Positions 32,151-42,867 are shown, counted from the first letter of the stretch. The stretch is DNA of 64,000 nucleotides from JAAFJM01 sp964529175 (GCA_964529175.1 CAZGVO010000008.1:140276-204275), one strand, 5' to 3'. Made by a program: numbers and translations. The notes: generated by a model from the sequence alone, not told the origin.

Positions 32151-34226
32151 CTAAATGCTGTCTTTTAATAAATTATAAGTTTCGGTTTGGCTTCGCACTT
32201 TGCCTTCGCAATTACTAGCTTGGTAATCATTTTCGCCATGTTCATTAATTTTTCGAGCTTTACAATTGTCGGCTAGTTGCAAATTAATAAAGGTTTTAAT
32301 TGATTCTTTTACCTCGGTATTGTAAATTGGAAAAGCACATTCAATGCGATTATTTAGGTTTCTGCTCATCCAATCGGCACTGGCTAAATACATCAGTTCA
32401 TTACCATTATTTCCGAATATATATACACGCGAATGTTCTAAAAAACGATCAATTATGCTAATTACCTCAATATTTTCGCTTAATCCGTTAACTCTTGGCA
32501 CCAATGAACAAACTCCACGTACGATCAATTGAATTTTTACTCCAGCTCTGCTAGCATCATATAGTTTTTTAATTACATCGTTATCTACCAAACTATTCAT
32601 TTTAGCTATGATATAAGCAGGCTTGCCTGCTTTTTTATTAGCAGCCTCATTATCAATCATTTCCATAAATCTACGTTTCATATTATCTGGAGCTACCAAT
32701 AAATGCTTGTAAATACCTCGTTTTAAGTTTAAAAATAACTGGTCACTAATCATTTCTAGCTCATTTGTTAAACGCTCGTCTTTGGTAAAAATGGCAAAAT
32801 CGCTATAAATTCTGCTGGTAACACCATTGTAATTACCTGTAGAAATATGGGCATATTTTACAGTGTGGTTATTTTCTTTTCGGTAAATCAGGCAAAACTT
32901 GGTATGTACCTTTTGTCCTGGTTTTCCAAAATGCACATGTGCTCCAGCCTCTTGTAATTGATTAGTCCAATAAATATTCGATTCTTCATCAAATCTTGCT
33001 TGTAACTCCATTAACACAATTACAATTTTACCGTTTTTTATGGCATTTATCAACGCATTTACAACATTGCTATGTTTGGCCACACGGTAAAGTGTAATTT
33101 TTATGGTATGCACATTTGGGTCAATAGCGGCTTCGCGCAATAAACGAATTAAATAATCGAATGATTGGTAAGGGTGATGCAGCAATACATCATGATTAGC
33201 AATTACATCAAATAAATTTTTGGCTTTATCTAATTCTTTAACACCTAATGCCGGCAGGTTTGGATAATAATCTTCGGGGCTGCCAACTTTTGGAAAATCC
33301 ATAAAATCTTTAAAATTATGGTATTTACCACCCGCTACCATGTTTACATTTTTAAGCTCTAGTTTTTTTGCAAACAATTCTAACATAGGTTTGGGCATGG
33401 CTGCATCATACACAAATCTTGTTGGAACCCCACGCGAACGTTGTTTTAAACTTTTTTGAATTTTATCTAATAAAGTTACCGTGTAATCTCTATCGTCCGC
33501 ATCCAATGTAAATTCAGCATCACGAGTAATTTTTATAATATATGCTTCGTAAGTATCGTAGTCAAATTGTTGAAAAATGCGACTTAAATTCAGTTTGATT
33601 ATATCCTCTAAACAAATAATAAAGTTGCCATTTTCGTTGGTTGGTAATTGATAAAATCTATTTAAAATACCAACTGGAACTTCAATAATAGCATGTTTTG
33701 GGCTTAAAATATTTTTGCTATCGTTAAGCCTTACAGCTAGGTAAATTGATCTATCGCGTAAATGCGGAGTATGTCTTAAATCGTCAATTATAATTGGAAA
33801 AAGTAAGTTAATAATATTGGCTTTAAAATATTCTTTAACTTGTTGTTTTTGTTCATCATTTATCTGAGTATCGTTTACTAAAAATATTTTTTTAGCTGCC
33901 AAACTTGGCAAAATACTGTTTTGGTAAATATGGTTAAACCTATTTTGTAAGGTTTGGGTTTTAAGTTGAATGGCTTCTAATATTTCGTCAGGGCTATTTT
34001 GAACATCGCTAATGGCTTTTTTTCCATTAACACGCTGCACTCTTCGTAATTGAGCTACGCGCACCCTAAAAAATTCGTCTAAGTTTGATGAAAAAATTGC
34101 TAAAAACTTAATCCGCTCCATTAGTGGAGTTGCTTCATTTTCAGCTTCTTGAAGTACACGTTCGTTAAAATAAAGCCAACTAATTTCTCGGTCTTTAAAT
34201 AAATAGCCTTTGTGGGTTTTAATCAT
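32151..34226 (-). CDS. ppk1: polyphosphate kinase 1
   Basis: A 691-aa full-length PPK1, which reversibly builds polyphosphate from ATP. The N-terminal ISWLYFNERVLQEAE segment, HHPYQSFDYLIRLLREAA, and two PLD-like halves are present. The phosphorylated histidine corresponds to H441 in KVHTKFCLIYR and the second conserved histidine to H598 in LEHSRVYIFGN, about the spacing of E. coli H435 and H592. STGNYNG is also intact. It is convergent with the TPR-DHp gene, with only 4 bp between stops, and has a roughly 200-bp upstream spacer shared with the DUF6580 gene's terminator. No ppx is adjacent. Confidence 0.95.
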   Translation of the reverse strand: MIKTHKGYLFKDREISWLYFNERVLQEAENEATPLMERIKFLAIFSSNLDEFFRVRVAQLRRVQRVNGKKAISDVQNSPDEILEAIQLKTQTLQNRFNHIYQNSILPSLAAKKIFLVNDTQINDEQKQQVKEYFKANIINLLFPIIIDDLRHTPHLRDRSIYLAVRLNDSKNILSPKHAIIEVPVGILNRFYQLPTNENGNFIICLEDIIKLNLSRIFQQFDYDTYEAYIIKITRDAEFTLDADDRDYTVTLLDKIQKSLKQRSRGVPTRFVYDAAMPKPMLELFAKKLELKNVNMVAGGKYHNFKDFMDFPKVGSPEDYYPNLPALGVKELDKAKNLFDVIANHDVLLHHPYQSFDYLIRLLREAAIDPNVHTIKITLYRVAKHSNVVNALINAIKNGKIVIVLMELQARFDEESNIYWTNQLQEAGAHVHFGKPGQKVHTKFCLIYRKENNHTVKYAHISTGNYNGVTSRIYSDFAIFTKDERLTNELEMISDQLFLNLKRGIYKHLLVAPDNMKRRFMEMIDNEAANKKAGKPAYIIAKMNSLVDNDVIKKLYDASRAGVKIQLIVRGVCSLVPRVNGLSENIEVISIIDRFLEHSRVYIFGNNGNELMYLASADWMSRNLNNRIECAFPIYNTEVKESIKTFINLQLADNCKARKINEHGENDYQASNCEGKVRSQTETYNLLKDSI

Positions 34227-34373
34227 ACAAAACTTTGATAAATATTTTTTACTTCAAATAAACAATAAAAAATGAGGTTGTTTTTACCATCATTTAAACA
34301 ACAAAGAAACAAAAAAGGTGAAAATGTATACTAAATAAGAAGTGATGATAACAATTTAATAATGTATAAAATA

Positions 34374-34405
34374 AAAAATCCCGCCTTTTAAGGGGCAGGA
34401 TTTTT
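34374..34405 (-). terminator. terminator of DUF6580 gene
   Basis: On the minus strand AAAAATCCTGCCCC pairs with AAGGCGGGATTTTT around a TTAA-type loop, ending in a T-run, 24 bp after the stop. Confidence 0.72.
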
Positions 34406-34428
34406 ATTGTATAGGCTTTTGTAATATT

Positions 34429-34953
34429 TTAGGCTTTTTCTTCTTTTAAGAAAGGCACATTAACACTTAGTAAATAAAACGAACCAAATAATACGCTGGT
34501 GTATAATAAATCACCTTTAACAGAGTTTTTGAAAAAAGGAATTGCACCAAAATAACTTTCCATTACACCAGCAAATGTGTGAGGGTATAATGTATTATCT
34601 GCAGTATATACAAATACAAAATTGGTAATTAAGAAAAATACAATAGAACCTAAAAGAGACGAACCAATAATTGAAACTGGGTTATTTTTATTAGTAACTA
34701 ACATTCCAATTACACTAAATAAAGCTGTTGCAATGTAAACAGGAATCATTCCTGCGCCATAAAATCCAATAAAGTAATCACTAATAAATAACGCAATTAT
34801 TGGTAATGCTACTGCCAAATATCTATTAGCAATAAAAGCACCTGCAAATAAAGCTACTGCGCCCATTGGCGAAAAATTAGGAGCAAAAGGTAAAAAACGG
34901 CTAGCTGCTGCTAAAGCTACTAAAGCTACAATGGTTATAAATTTTCTATTCAT
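34429..34953 (-). CDS. DUF6580 family membrane protein
   Basis: A 174-aa integral membrane protein with about five hydrophobic helices. RFLPFAPNFSPMGAVALFAGA at the N-terminus and ALPIIALFISDYFIGFYG are the signature of DUF6580, whose members resemble substrate-binding components of ECF-type vitamin transporters. The frame is open to 35040, but the ATG at 34953 gives a compact start (MNRKFITIVALVAL) with the first helix; the upstream extension is Cys/Phe-rich and unlikely. No transporter ATPase is nearby, so the substrate is unknown. The gene is monocistronic and followed by a good terminator. Confidence 0.75.
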   Translation of the reverse strand: MNRKFITIVALVALAAASRFLPFAPNFSPMGAVALFAGAFIANRYLAVALPIIALFISDYFIGFYGAGMIPVYIATALFSVIGMLVTNKNNPVSIIGSSLLGSIVFFLITNFVFVYTADNTLYPHTFAGVMESYFGAIPFFKNSVKGDLLYTSVLFGSFYLLSVNVPFLKEEKA

Positions 34954-35167
34954 TTTTAAAGTGCAATTATTAGTTTTAAAGATTGCGAAAGTAAACGATA
35001 TACTTAAAAAACAAAAGCATAAATTTAGTATTTCATCCACAGTGTGTGTATTTTGAATTGATTGTAGTAATCAGCCGTTTAATTAGTAATTAAGCCATTG
35101 AGCAATTTTTGTTGCTTAATTGTTTAGTAAATTATTCATATTGCAAGCAAATTATTTTAAAACAAAT

Positions 35168-38029
35168 ATGAAAAAACACTTTTTACTAGCTGGATTAGCA
35201 ATTAGTTTAGGTTTAAATACCAACTTAATTGCTCAAACTCAGCCTGCAGCCACAGCTGGAACCGTTTTGGTTGAAAAGGTTGAAGCCAAACCAGGCGAAT
35301 TAAAAATAGCTTACGAAAAATATAAGCTTCCTAATGGTTTAACACTAATTATTCACGAAGATCATTCTGATCCTTTGGTTCATGTTGAAGTAACTTACCA
35401 TGTAGGTTCTGCTCGCGAAGCTGCTGGAAAATCAGGATTTGCGCATTTATTTGAGCACATGTTGTTTCAAGGTTCTGAACATGTAAAAGATGATGAACAT
35501 TTTAGAATAGTTTCAGCTGCTGGAGGTGATATGAATGGAAACACTACCAGAGATAGGACTACCTACTTTGAAACTGTTCCTTCTAACTACCTGGAAACAG
35601 CGCTTTGGTTAGAATCTGATAGAATGGGTTTTTTATTAGATTCATTAACTACTAAAAAATTTGAAATACAGCGCTCTACAGTTAAGAACGAAAAAGGTCA
35701 AAATGTGGATAATGTTCCTTACGGAAAAGTAGGCGAAATTCGCGACCAAAATATGTACCCAATGGAGCATCCATATAGTTGGCCAGTTATTGGTTACTTA
35801 CGCGATTTGGATAATGCAACAATTGATGACGTTAAAAATTTCTTCATGCGTTGGTATGCACCAAACAATGCTTCATTAATTATTAGTGGTGATGTTAACC
35901 CGCAAGAAGCTATTAAGTTAGTTGAAAAATATTTTGGCCCAATTCCAAAAGGACCAGAAGTGCGCAAGCAACGTGTAGAGCCTTTTAGATTAGCGGATAA
36001 TAAATATGTAAATTATCCTGATAAAGTATTTTTCCCTTTAAATGAATACACTTGGCCTACTGTGGCTCAATATCATCCTGATGAGCCTGCTTTAGATTTC
36101 TTAGGCGGAATTTTAAGCCAAGGTAAAAACTCAATTTTTTATAAAAACTTAGTAAAACCTGAAAAAGTAGTTCAAGCACAAGCTTATAACCAAGGTTCAG
36201 AATTAGCAGGTGAGTTTAGCATTGATTTATTAACTTTTCCAGGAAGTGAAGATAATGAAGAAAAATTATTAATGGAAACCCTTGCTGAATTTAATACTAA
36301 AGGAGTTTCAGATGAAGAAATTGCAGCTGCTTATGCTCAAATTGAAAATTCAGTTATTGGTGCTATGGAAAGTGTGGCTGGTCGTTCTTCGTTATTAATG
36401 TTCTTCCATTATATACACAATGGTAAATCGTATAATTTAACTGAAGAATTAGCACGTTATAAAAAAGTAACCAAAGAAGATGTAATGCGTGTGTTTAGAA
36501 AATACATTTACAATGTAAATTCTAAAACTGGTCAAAACTTTGTTAAAGTACGTGTATTCCCTAAAGATTTAAATGCAGCAAACAAACAAGAGTATGTGCA
36601 CAAAGATCCAGAAATGCAAAAAGGTACTAATGAGTTAGAATATAAAGGATTATCATACAATAAACCAAAAGATAATTTTGATAGAAGCGTTCATCCTACA
36701 CCTGCTCCTGCTAAAAACGTAACAGTTCCTACCTATTGGCAAACAACTTTACCTAATGGTATAAAAATTATTGGTACTCGTTCTACTGAAACTCCTAACG
36801 TTGATATCACTATCAAAATGAAAGGTGGAAACATGGTTTTAGAGCCTAGTAAAACAGGTTTAGCAAGCTTAACTGCAAGCATGATGGGTGAGGCTACTCA
36901 AACTATGACTGGTGAACAATTGGATGCTGCTATTCAAAAAATTGGTGGTGGATTTGGTTTCAGTGCAGGTTTTGATGCTACTTTTGCTAGTTTAGGCTGT
37001 CAGAAAAAAGATTTAGACGCTATGATTAAATTATTTGAAGATGCTTTATTACATCCTAAATTTAATGCTGACGACTACAAACGTATTTCAAATCAAACTT
37101 ACCAAAATGTGGAGCAAAGCTTACAAAACGCATCATTTGCAGGTAATGTAGTTTTCTCTAGATTAATGTATGGTAAAAACTCTATTCAAGGTGTACCTAC
37201 AGGTGGAACTACCAAATCAATTAAAAGCTTTAGCATTAAAGATGTTCAAAATTACTACGATAAATACTACGCTCCTGATTATGCAACTGTAGTTGTGATT
37301 GGTGATTTAAGTCAAGAAGAAGTTTTAGCTAAATTAAGCTTCTTAAAAAGTTGGGGTAAGAAAAATGTAGTTTTACCTAAATTAGCTGCTCCTGTTCCTG
37401 TTGAGCAAACTCAAATTTATATTGTAGATAAATACAAAGCACCTCAATCGCAAATATTTGTTGGAACACCAGCTTTACCTTACGATTGGGATGGTAAATT
37501 CTACAAATCAAACTTAATGAACTTTATATTAGGTGGAAACTTCAATAGCCGTTTAAATTCAAACTTACGCGAAGATAAAGGCTTTACATATGGTATTTAC
37601 AGCCGTGTAAGTGGTAATGATTTTAATGGAATTTGGGCTACTTCAGCTGGTGTTCGTGCTAGTTCTACTGATAGTTCTGTTCGCGAAATTATTAAAGAAA
37701 TTAAATTATTACGCGAAAGAGGAATTGATGATGAAGAATTAGCATTTATTAAATCTTCAATTGGTCAAAGCGATGCGTTAAAATACGAGTCAAATGGGGA
37801 TAAAGCTGGATTTTTAAGCGGAATTGCTGATAGAAATTTACCAGCAGATTACCAAGCTCGTCAAAAAGCTATTTTAAACGCTTTAACTAAAGAAGAGGTA
37901 AAACAATTAGCTAACGATATAATTAATCCTGATAAGTTAATTATAGTAGTAGTTGGCGATAGAGATAAAGTAACCGAACCATTGAAAAAACTAGGTTATA
38001 AAGTTACTGAAGTAAAAGCCAACGACTAA
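35168..38029 (+). CDS. M16 family zinc protease, two-repeat form
   Basis: A 953-aa pitrilysin-type metalloprotease. The signal peptide (MKKHFLLAGLAISLGL) directs it to the periplasm. The N-terminal half carries the inverted zinc motif HxxEH (H93, E96, H97 in AHLFEHMLF) and the downstream glutamate in VKNEKGQNVD. The C-terminal half (about 530 onward) repeats the fold without the zinc motif and acts as the non-catalytic partner, as in pitrilysin-like proteins with fused halves. The open frame starts at 35120 with TTG, but the ATG at 35168 gives the signal peptide. Function is probably degradation of peptides or signal fragments. Followed by a terminator. Confidence 0.9.
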   Translation: MKKHFLLAGLAISLGLNTNLIAQTQPAATAGTVLVEKVEAKPGELKIAYEKYKLPNGLTLIIHEDHSDPLVHVEVTYHVGSAREAAGKSGFAHLFEHMLFQGSEHVKDDEHFRIVSAAGGDMNGNTTRDRTTYFETVPSNYLETALWLESDRMGFLLDSLTTKKFEIQRSTVKNEKGQNVDNVPYGKVGEIRDQNMYPMEHPYSWPVIGYLRDLDNATIDDVKNFFMRWYAPNNASLIISGDVNPQEAIKLVEKYFGPIPKGPEVRKQRVEPFRLADNKYVNYPDKVFFPLNEYTWPTVAQYHPDEPALDFLGGILSQGKNSIFYKNLVKPEKVVQAQAYNQGSELAGEFSIDLLTFPGSEDNEEKLLMETLAEFNTKGVSDEEIAAAYAQIENSVIGAMESVAGRSSLLMFFHYIHNGKSYNLTEELARYKKVTKEDVMRVFRKYIYNVNSKTGQNFVKVRVFPKDLNAANKQEYVHKDPEMQKGTNELEYKGLSYNKPKDNFDRSVHPTPAPAKNVTVPTYWQTTLPNGIKIIGTRSTETPNVDITIKMKGGNMVLEPSKTGLASLTASMMGEATQTMTGEQLDAAIQKIGGGFGFSAGFDATFASLGCQKKDLDAMIKLFEDALLHPKFNADDYKRISNQTYQNVEQSLQNASFAGNVVFSRLMYGKNSIQGVPTGGTTKSIKSFSIKDVQNYYDKYYAPDYATVVVIGDLSQEEVLAKLSFLKSWGKKNVVLPKLAAPVPVEQTQIYIVDKYKAPQSQIFVGTPALPYDWDGKFYKSNLMNFILGGNFNSRLNSNLREDKGFTYGIYSRVSGNDFNGIWATSAGVRASSTDSSVREIIKEIKLLRERGIDDEELAFIKSSIGQSDALKYESNGDKAGFLSGIADRNLPADYQARQKAILNALTKEEVKQLANDIINPDKLIIVVVGDRDKVTEPLKKLGYKVTEVKAND

Positions 38030-38077
38030 TTTTATTTAAAGATTTGGAAAAGTCTTAATTTGAAGATTTCTTGATTT

Positions 38078-38115
38078 AAAAAGCCCTTTAAAACTGAAGT
38101 TTTAAGGGGCTTTTT
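38078..38115 (+). terminator. terminator of the M16 protease gene
   Basis: AAAAAGCCCTTTAAAAC pairs with GTTTTAAGGGGCTTTTT around TGAA, 48 bp after the stop; one mismatch. Confidence 0.78.
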
Positions 38116-38258
38116 CATGGGTTTTGTATATAGCTTTGAGTTATTTTAAATGTTTTGTTTTTAGTATTTTACAGAAATGTTTAAAGTTAACTTAGGTAAA
38201 AGATTAATAATTGCTAAAATTGAAATTTAAACCCCAAAAATCAACAAACACAAAAAAG

Positions 38259-39818
38259 ATGATTAAACAAAACTTGAAATTAGTTCTATTATTAGCCACA
38301 TTGATTTGCGCTAACGTTAAAGCACAAAAAGTTAATGTAAACTGGACTGACTTCTACACCAATAATACTGGATTTGTTATTGGTAATTGGCTTGAAACGG
38401 ATAATAAGTTCTTTTTTTTAATGAATGATTCGAGATTTGATCATAAACCTGTTATTAACTTGGTTAGGTTTGATAAAGATTTGCATTTGGAAAAAATAAT
38501 GCCTATTCCTGGTTTATTTAACAATGAGAAAATAATTTATGAAGGAATAATTTTATCAGGAAACGATTTGGTTTTAAGTGCTAAGTATTTAGAAACCAAA
38601 GGAACAAATAGATATGTAATGATTAAAGCTATTGCTGACAAAGAATTAACAAAAACTGTAAATTTTGAAAAGGTAATGGATATAGAAATAAAATCTTTTT
38701 TTAATCAAACTACTGACGAGGATAAACAATGGATAAATGGAAATAAAATATTAGTAAAAACTATTCCAAGAGAAGGTTTAAAAGATAAAAGTGTGTTTAA
38801 ATACGAAATCTTTGATAATAAACTGGAAAACAAAGAATGGTCTGCAAATATTGATTTAACCCAATTTATGAAAGATTATGAAATGGTTAGTTATCAATTT
38901 ACAGAAAAGAGAGATTTTATTTTTTTATTGAGGTCTCAATTGAAGTTTTTAAAAAGAACTAAAGATGAATTTATTTTAGGTAAATACACCAAAGAAAAAG
39001 GAATAGAAATAAAGCAATTTGATTTTGGTAAGGATAGATTTATTACTGATTTAGATTTGATAATTGATGAGGGGAGGAATTACGCCTTTGTAAGAACCTC
39101 GTTTAGTACAAGTGATACAAAAAGGAATGAATTCAATATCAAAAAATTTGAAATAGGCACTTTTACTGAAATTTTAAACAAAATGATTGATTTTGGACCA
39201 AGCTCAAGTAAGTGTTTCAAAGGTTCTGCTAGTTTTTTTGGTGCTGAATTTAGGTTTGATGATTACACTATGAAATATAACTCAATTGATAAAGTAACTG
39301 GCGAACTAAAAGTGATAGGCGAATTGAAAAACCCTTATAAAGTTGAATCTTATAGAGATGAAAAAGGTAATCTGATGTATAAAGGAATTTTTGGACTTAC
39401 CGGAAATATAGTCATATTTAAAATGGACTCTTCTGGAAATTATACCACTCAAGTTATACCACACAAAGTAACAACTACTTCTTATTCAAATGAATATAGT
39501 ACTTTTTATTTAACTGAATATCAAAATAAAGATTGTTATTTAATTTATGATGATATAGAAAATGCGAATAATACACCTTGTAATGAGGAGGCTAAAACAA
39601 AAGTCATTAAAGACGATAGTAAAAAAATGCAACTATTTATAGTGTTAGTAGATAAGGATAATAAAATAAAAAAAATTAAACCTGTTACCACTTATAAAGG
39701 AGAAGGCAAATTTTTTAAAAAATATGTAAACTTTGATTTGGTTCATATTCGTCCAATATCTGATGGTAGGTATTTAGTATTTAGTGATAAGTTATTTGGT
39801 ATTATGACCATTGAATAA
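38259..39818 (+). CDS. secreted hypothetical protein
   Basis: A 519-aa protein with a signal peptide (MIKQNLKLVLLLATLICANV, likely cleaved at KAQ); the frame begins at 38211 with TTG, but the ATG at 38259 is the natural start. The mature protein is Lys/Phe/Asp-rich and beta-strand-like throughout, without cysteine-rich or recognised domains, and could be a beta-propeller-like surface protein (repeated short strands such as GNDLVLSAKYLE and GRNYAFVRTSFS). No function can be assigned. It stands between two terminators and is therefore monocistronic. Confidence 0.68.
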   Translation: MIKQNLKLVLLLATLICANVKAQKVNVNWTDFYTNNTGFVIGNWLETDNKFFFLMNDSRFDHKPVINLVRFDKDLHLEKIMPIPGLFNNEKIIYEGIILSGNDLVLSAKYLETKGTNRYVMIKAIADKELTKTVNFEKVMDIEIKSFFNQTTDEDKQWINGNKILVKTIPREGLKDKSVFKYEIFDNKLENKEWSANIDLTQFMKDYEMVSYQFTEKRDFIFLLRSQLKFLKRTKDEFILGKYTKEKGIEIKQFDFGKDRFITDLDLIIDEGRNYAFVRTSFSTSDTKRNEFNIKKFEIGTFTEILNKMIDFGPSSSKCFKGSASFFGAEFRFDDYTMKYNSIDKVTGELKVIGELKNPYKVESYRDEKGNLMYKGIFGLTGNIVIFKMDSSGNYTTQVIPHKVTTTSYSNEYSTFYLTEYQNKDCYLIYDDIENANNTPCNEEAKTKVIKDDSKKMQLFIVLVDKDNKIKKIKPVTTYKGEGKFFKKYVNFDLVHIRPISDGRYLVFSDKLFGIMTIE

Positions 39819-39825
39819 AATTAAC

Positions 39826-39866
39826 AAAAAATCTCTTTAAAACATCAGTTTTAAAGGGATTTTTTT
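39826..39866 (+). terminator. terminator of the 519-aa gene
   Basis: AAAAATCTCTTTAAAAC pairs with GTTTTAAAGGGATTTTT around ATCA, 8 bp after the stop, ending in a T-run. Confidence 0.78.
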
Positions 39867-39938
39867 ATGGGTGGAAACAATCCACATTTTAACTGAAAAT
39901 TGTGGGTATTTTGTAGCTGTAAACAACGTAGAATACTA

Positions 39939-39946
39939 TATATTTG
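39939..39946 (+). promoter_or_regulatory. candidate -7 element for gyrA
   Basis: TATATTTG fits TAnnTTTG, about 80 nt before the ATG. The -33 position at 19 nt reads CTG rather than TTG, so the assignment is tentative. Confidence 0.42.
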
Positions 39947-40026
39947 AATGTTATCGGTTTTTGTAATTATTGGTATAAAATTTATTACTAAATAATTATA
40001 AAACAGGTAGTTTTAAACAATATACA

Positions 40027-42654
40027 ATGGCAGAAGACAGAATTATACCCATTAACATTGAAGATGAAATGAAAACCGCTTACATCGATTATTCGATGTC
40101 GGTTATTGTTAGTCGTGCATTACCCGATGTGCGCGATGGATTAAAACCAGTACACCGCAGGGTTTTGTATGGAATGACCGATTTAGGTTTAGCCTCTAAT
40201 CGTCCGCATAAAAAATCAGCGCGTATTGTGGGTGAGGTTTTAGGTAAATACCATCCACATGGTGATTCATCGGTTTATGATACCATGGTGCGTATGGCAC
40301 AAGATTGGAGCATGCGTTACACTTTGGTAGATGGTCAAGGTAACTTTGGTTCGGTAGATGGAGATCCACCTGCTGCTATGCGTTACACCGAAGCACGCTT
40401 AAAGAAAATAGCTGAAGAGCTTTTAAATGATATTGAAAAAGATACCGTTGATTTTCGTCCAAACTTTGATGATAGTTTGCAAGAACCAACAGTATTGCCA
40501 GCTAAAATTCCTCATTTATTAGTAAATGGTGCATCGGGAATTGCAGTAGGTATGGCCACTAACATGGCTCCTCATAATTTAACAGAAGCAATTAATGGAA
40601 TTATTGCCTATATTGACAATAGGGAAATTACCATTCCTGAGTTAATGAAATTTATTAAAGCACCAGATTTTCCTACAGGTGGTATCATTTATGGTTACGA
40701 AGGTGTAAAAGATGCTTTTGAAACTGGACGTGGTAGAATTGTAATGCGTGCTAAAGCGGTTTTTGAAACTAGCAAAACTGGTAAAGACCAAATAGTAGTT
40801 AATGAAATTCCTTATCAAGTAAATAAATCAACTTTAATTAAACAAACTGCTGATTTAGTTAACGAAAAAGTTATTGAAGGCATCAGCGATGTGCGCGATG
40901 AGAGTGATAGAGATGGAATGCGCATTGTTTACGACTTAAAACGCGATGCAGTTCCAAATGTAGTTTTAAATAAATTATTTAAATTTACTCAATTACAAAC
41001 TTCATTTAGTGTAAATAATGTTTGTTTGGTAAAAGGTCGTCCAGAAATGTTAAACCTAAAAGGTTTAATTGAACATTTTGTGGCGCACAGACATGATGTA
41101 GTTGTTCGTAGAACACAGTACGAATTGGCTGAAGCTGAAAAACGTGCACATATTTTAGAAGGTTTATTAATTGCTTTAGATCATTTAGATCAAGTAATAA
41201 AATTAATACGCGATTCGCAAACTCCTGAAGAAGCTAAAAATGGTTTAATTGAAACATTTAAGCTTTCTGAAATTCAAGCAAAAGCTATTTTAGATATGCG
41301 TTTGCAACGTTTAACAGGACTTGAACGCGATAAAATAAAAGCTGAGTACGATGAGTTAATGAAAACCATTGCTCATTTAAATGAAATTTTGAATAACGAA
41401 ACTTTACGTTATCAAATTATAAAAGATGAACTAGCTGAAATGCGCGATAAATATGGCGATGACAGACGTAGTGTAATTGAAATGGTGGGTAATGAAATGA
41501 GTATGGAAGATTTAATTCCGGATGAAGAAGTGGTAATTACTATTTCGCATTTGGGTTATGTTAAACGTACTTCGTTAAGCGAATACCGCACCCAAGCCCG
41601 CGGTGGACGTGGAAGTAGGGGAGTAGCCAAACGACAAGAAGATTTTGTGGAGCACATATTTATGGCAACCAACCACAATTATTTATTGTTATTTACTGAG
41701 CAAGGTCGTTGTTTCTGGTTACGTGTTTACGAAATTCCAGAAGGCGAAAAAGCTACCAAAGGACGTGCTATTCAAAATTTAATTAATATCCCAGTTGACG
41801 ATAAAGTAAAAGCATTCTTAAATGTGAAAAGCTTAAGCGATCCTGATTACATCAATCAAATGAATGTAATTATGGTTACTCAACAAGGTACTATTAAGAA
41901 AACAACTTTAGAAGCTTATAGTCGTCCTAGAGCAAACGGTATTAACTCAATGAACGTGCGCGAAGGCGATCATTTAGTAGAAGCTAGATTAACCAATGGT
42001 ACTTGCGAAATTATTATTGCAAGTAGAGAAGGAAAAGCCATCCGTTTCAATGAAAGTACAGTGCGCCCAATGGGAAGAAGTGCTACAGGTGTTAGAGCTA
42101 TTCGTTTGGCTGATGGTGATGAAGTAATCGGAATGGTTTCTATTGAAGATCCAAAAGTAACTAATGTGTTAGTAGTTTCAGAAAATGGAATGGGTAAACG
42201 CAGCGAAGTAGAAGATTACCGTATTACTAACCGTGGTGGAAAAGGAGTAATGGCTATGAATGTTACTGAGAAAACTGGTAAATTGGTTGCTATTAAAGAT
42301 GTAGATGATACCATGGATGTTATGATTATTAACAAAAGCGGTATTACCATACGTTTAAGCATGAAGGATTTACGTGTATTAGGACGTGTTACTCAAGGAG
42401 TGCGTTTAATTAATATAGGCGATAAAGATGAAATAGCATCTGTTGCTAAAATTAATTACATACCTGGCGATGAAGAGGAATTAGATGAAAATGGAAATCC
42501 AATTGTAACTGTTGAGTTAGATGAAAACGGAAATCCTATAGCTGTTATTCCTCCAAGCGAAAGTTCAGAGTTAATGAATACTATTATAGATAGAGCCATG
42601 GATGATGCGGAGATTAATCCAAACACGGATGATGCCGATAATACCGAAGAATAA
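40027..42654 (+). CDS. gyrA: DNA gyrase subunit A
   Basis: An 875-aa GyrA. The catalytic tyrosine is Y120 in AAMRYTEARL. The quinolone-resistance-determining region reads HPHGDSSVYDT with Ser81 and Asp85, the wild-type-like, susceptible residues. The GyrA box, QARGGRG at about 523-529, starts the beta-pinwheel C-terminal domain that wraps DNA, which marks this as gyrase rather than topoisomerase IV. With GyrB it introduces negative supercoils. The acidic C-terminal tail (from about 815) contains a tandem duplication of an ELDENGNPI segment. gyrB is not adjacent, as is usual in Bacteroidota. Followed by a strong terminator. Confidence 0.96.
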   Translation: MAEDRIIPINIEDEMKTAYIDYSMSVIVSRALPDVRDGLKPVHRRVLYGMTDLGLASNRPHKKSARIVGEVLGKYHPHGDSSVYDTMVRMAQDWSMRYTLVDGQGNFGSVDGDPPAAMRYTEARLKKIAEELLNDIEKDTVDFRPNFDDSLQEPTVLPAKIPHLLVNGASGIAVGMATNMAPHNLTEAINGIIAYIDNREITIPELMKFIKAPDFPTGGIIYGYEGVKDAFETGRGRIVMRAKAVFETSKTGKDQIVVNEIPYQVNKSTLIKQTADLVNEKVIEGISDVRDESDRDGMRIVYDLKRDAVPNVVLNKLFKFTQLQTSFSVNNVCLVKGRPEMLNLKGLIEHFVAHRHDVVVRRTQYELAEAEKRAHILEGLLIALDHLDQVIKLIRDSQTPEEAKNGLIETFKLSEIQAKAILDMRLQRLTGLERDKIKAEYDELMKTIAHLNEILNNETLRYQIIKDELAEMRDKYGDDRRSVIEMVGNEMSMEDLIPDEEVVITISHLGYVKRTSLSEYRTQARGGRGSRGVAKRQEDFVEHIFMATNHNYLLLFTEQGRCFWLRVYEIPEGEKATKGRAIQNLINIPVDDKVKAFLNVKSLSDPDYINQMNVIMVTQQGTIKKTTLEAYSRPRANGINSMNVREGDHLVEARLTNGTCEIIIASREGKAIRFNESTVRPMGRSATGVRAIRLADGDEVIGMVSIEDPKVTNVLVVSENGMGKRSEVEDYRITNRGGKGVMAMNVTEKTGKLVAIKDVDDTMDVMIINKSGITIRLSMKDLRVLGRVTQGVRLINIGDKDEIASVAKINYIPGDEEELDENGNPIVTVELDENGNPIAVIPPSESSELMNTIIDRAMDDAEINPNTDDADNTEE

Positions 42655-42744
42655 GAAACACCTCCTACTGAGTAGTAAATTCTATCCTCGGTTGGTGTCC
42701 ACACCAATCGAATTGGTTTGAAGGCACTTACTTTGGACTAATAT

Positions 42745-42781
42745 AAAAAACCTCCAAGTGTAAAAGCTTGGAGGTTTTTTT
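42745..42781 (+). terminator. terminator of gyrA
   Basis: AAAAAACCTCCAAG pairs perfectly with CTTGGAGGTTTTTT around TGTAAAAG, about 90 bp after the stop. Confidence 0.82.
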
Positions 42782-42867
42782 GTGTCATATTTTTTGAAGT
42801 ATGATTGATAAAGTATAAAATGTGAAAGATGAAAAGAATAATGAATACAAATCATTGTAATTAATTA

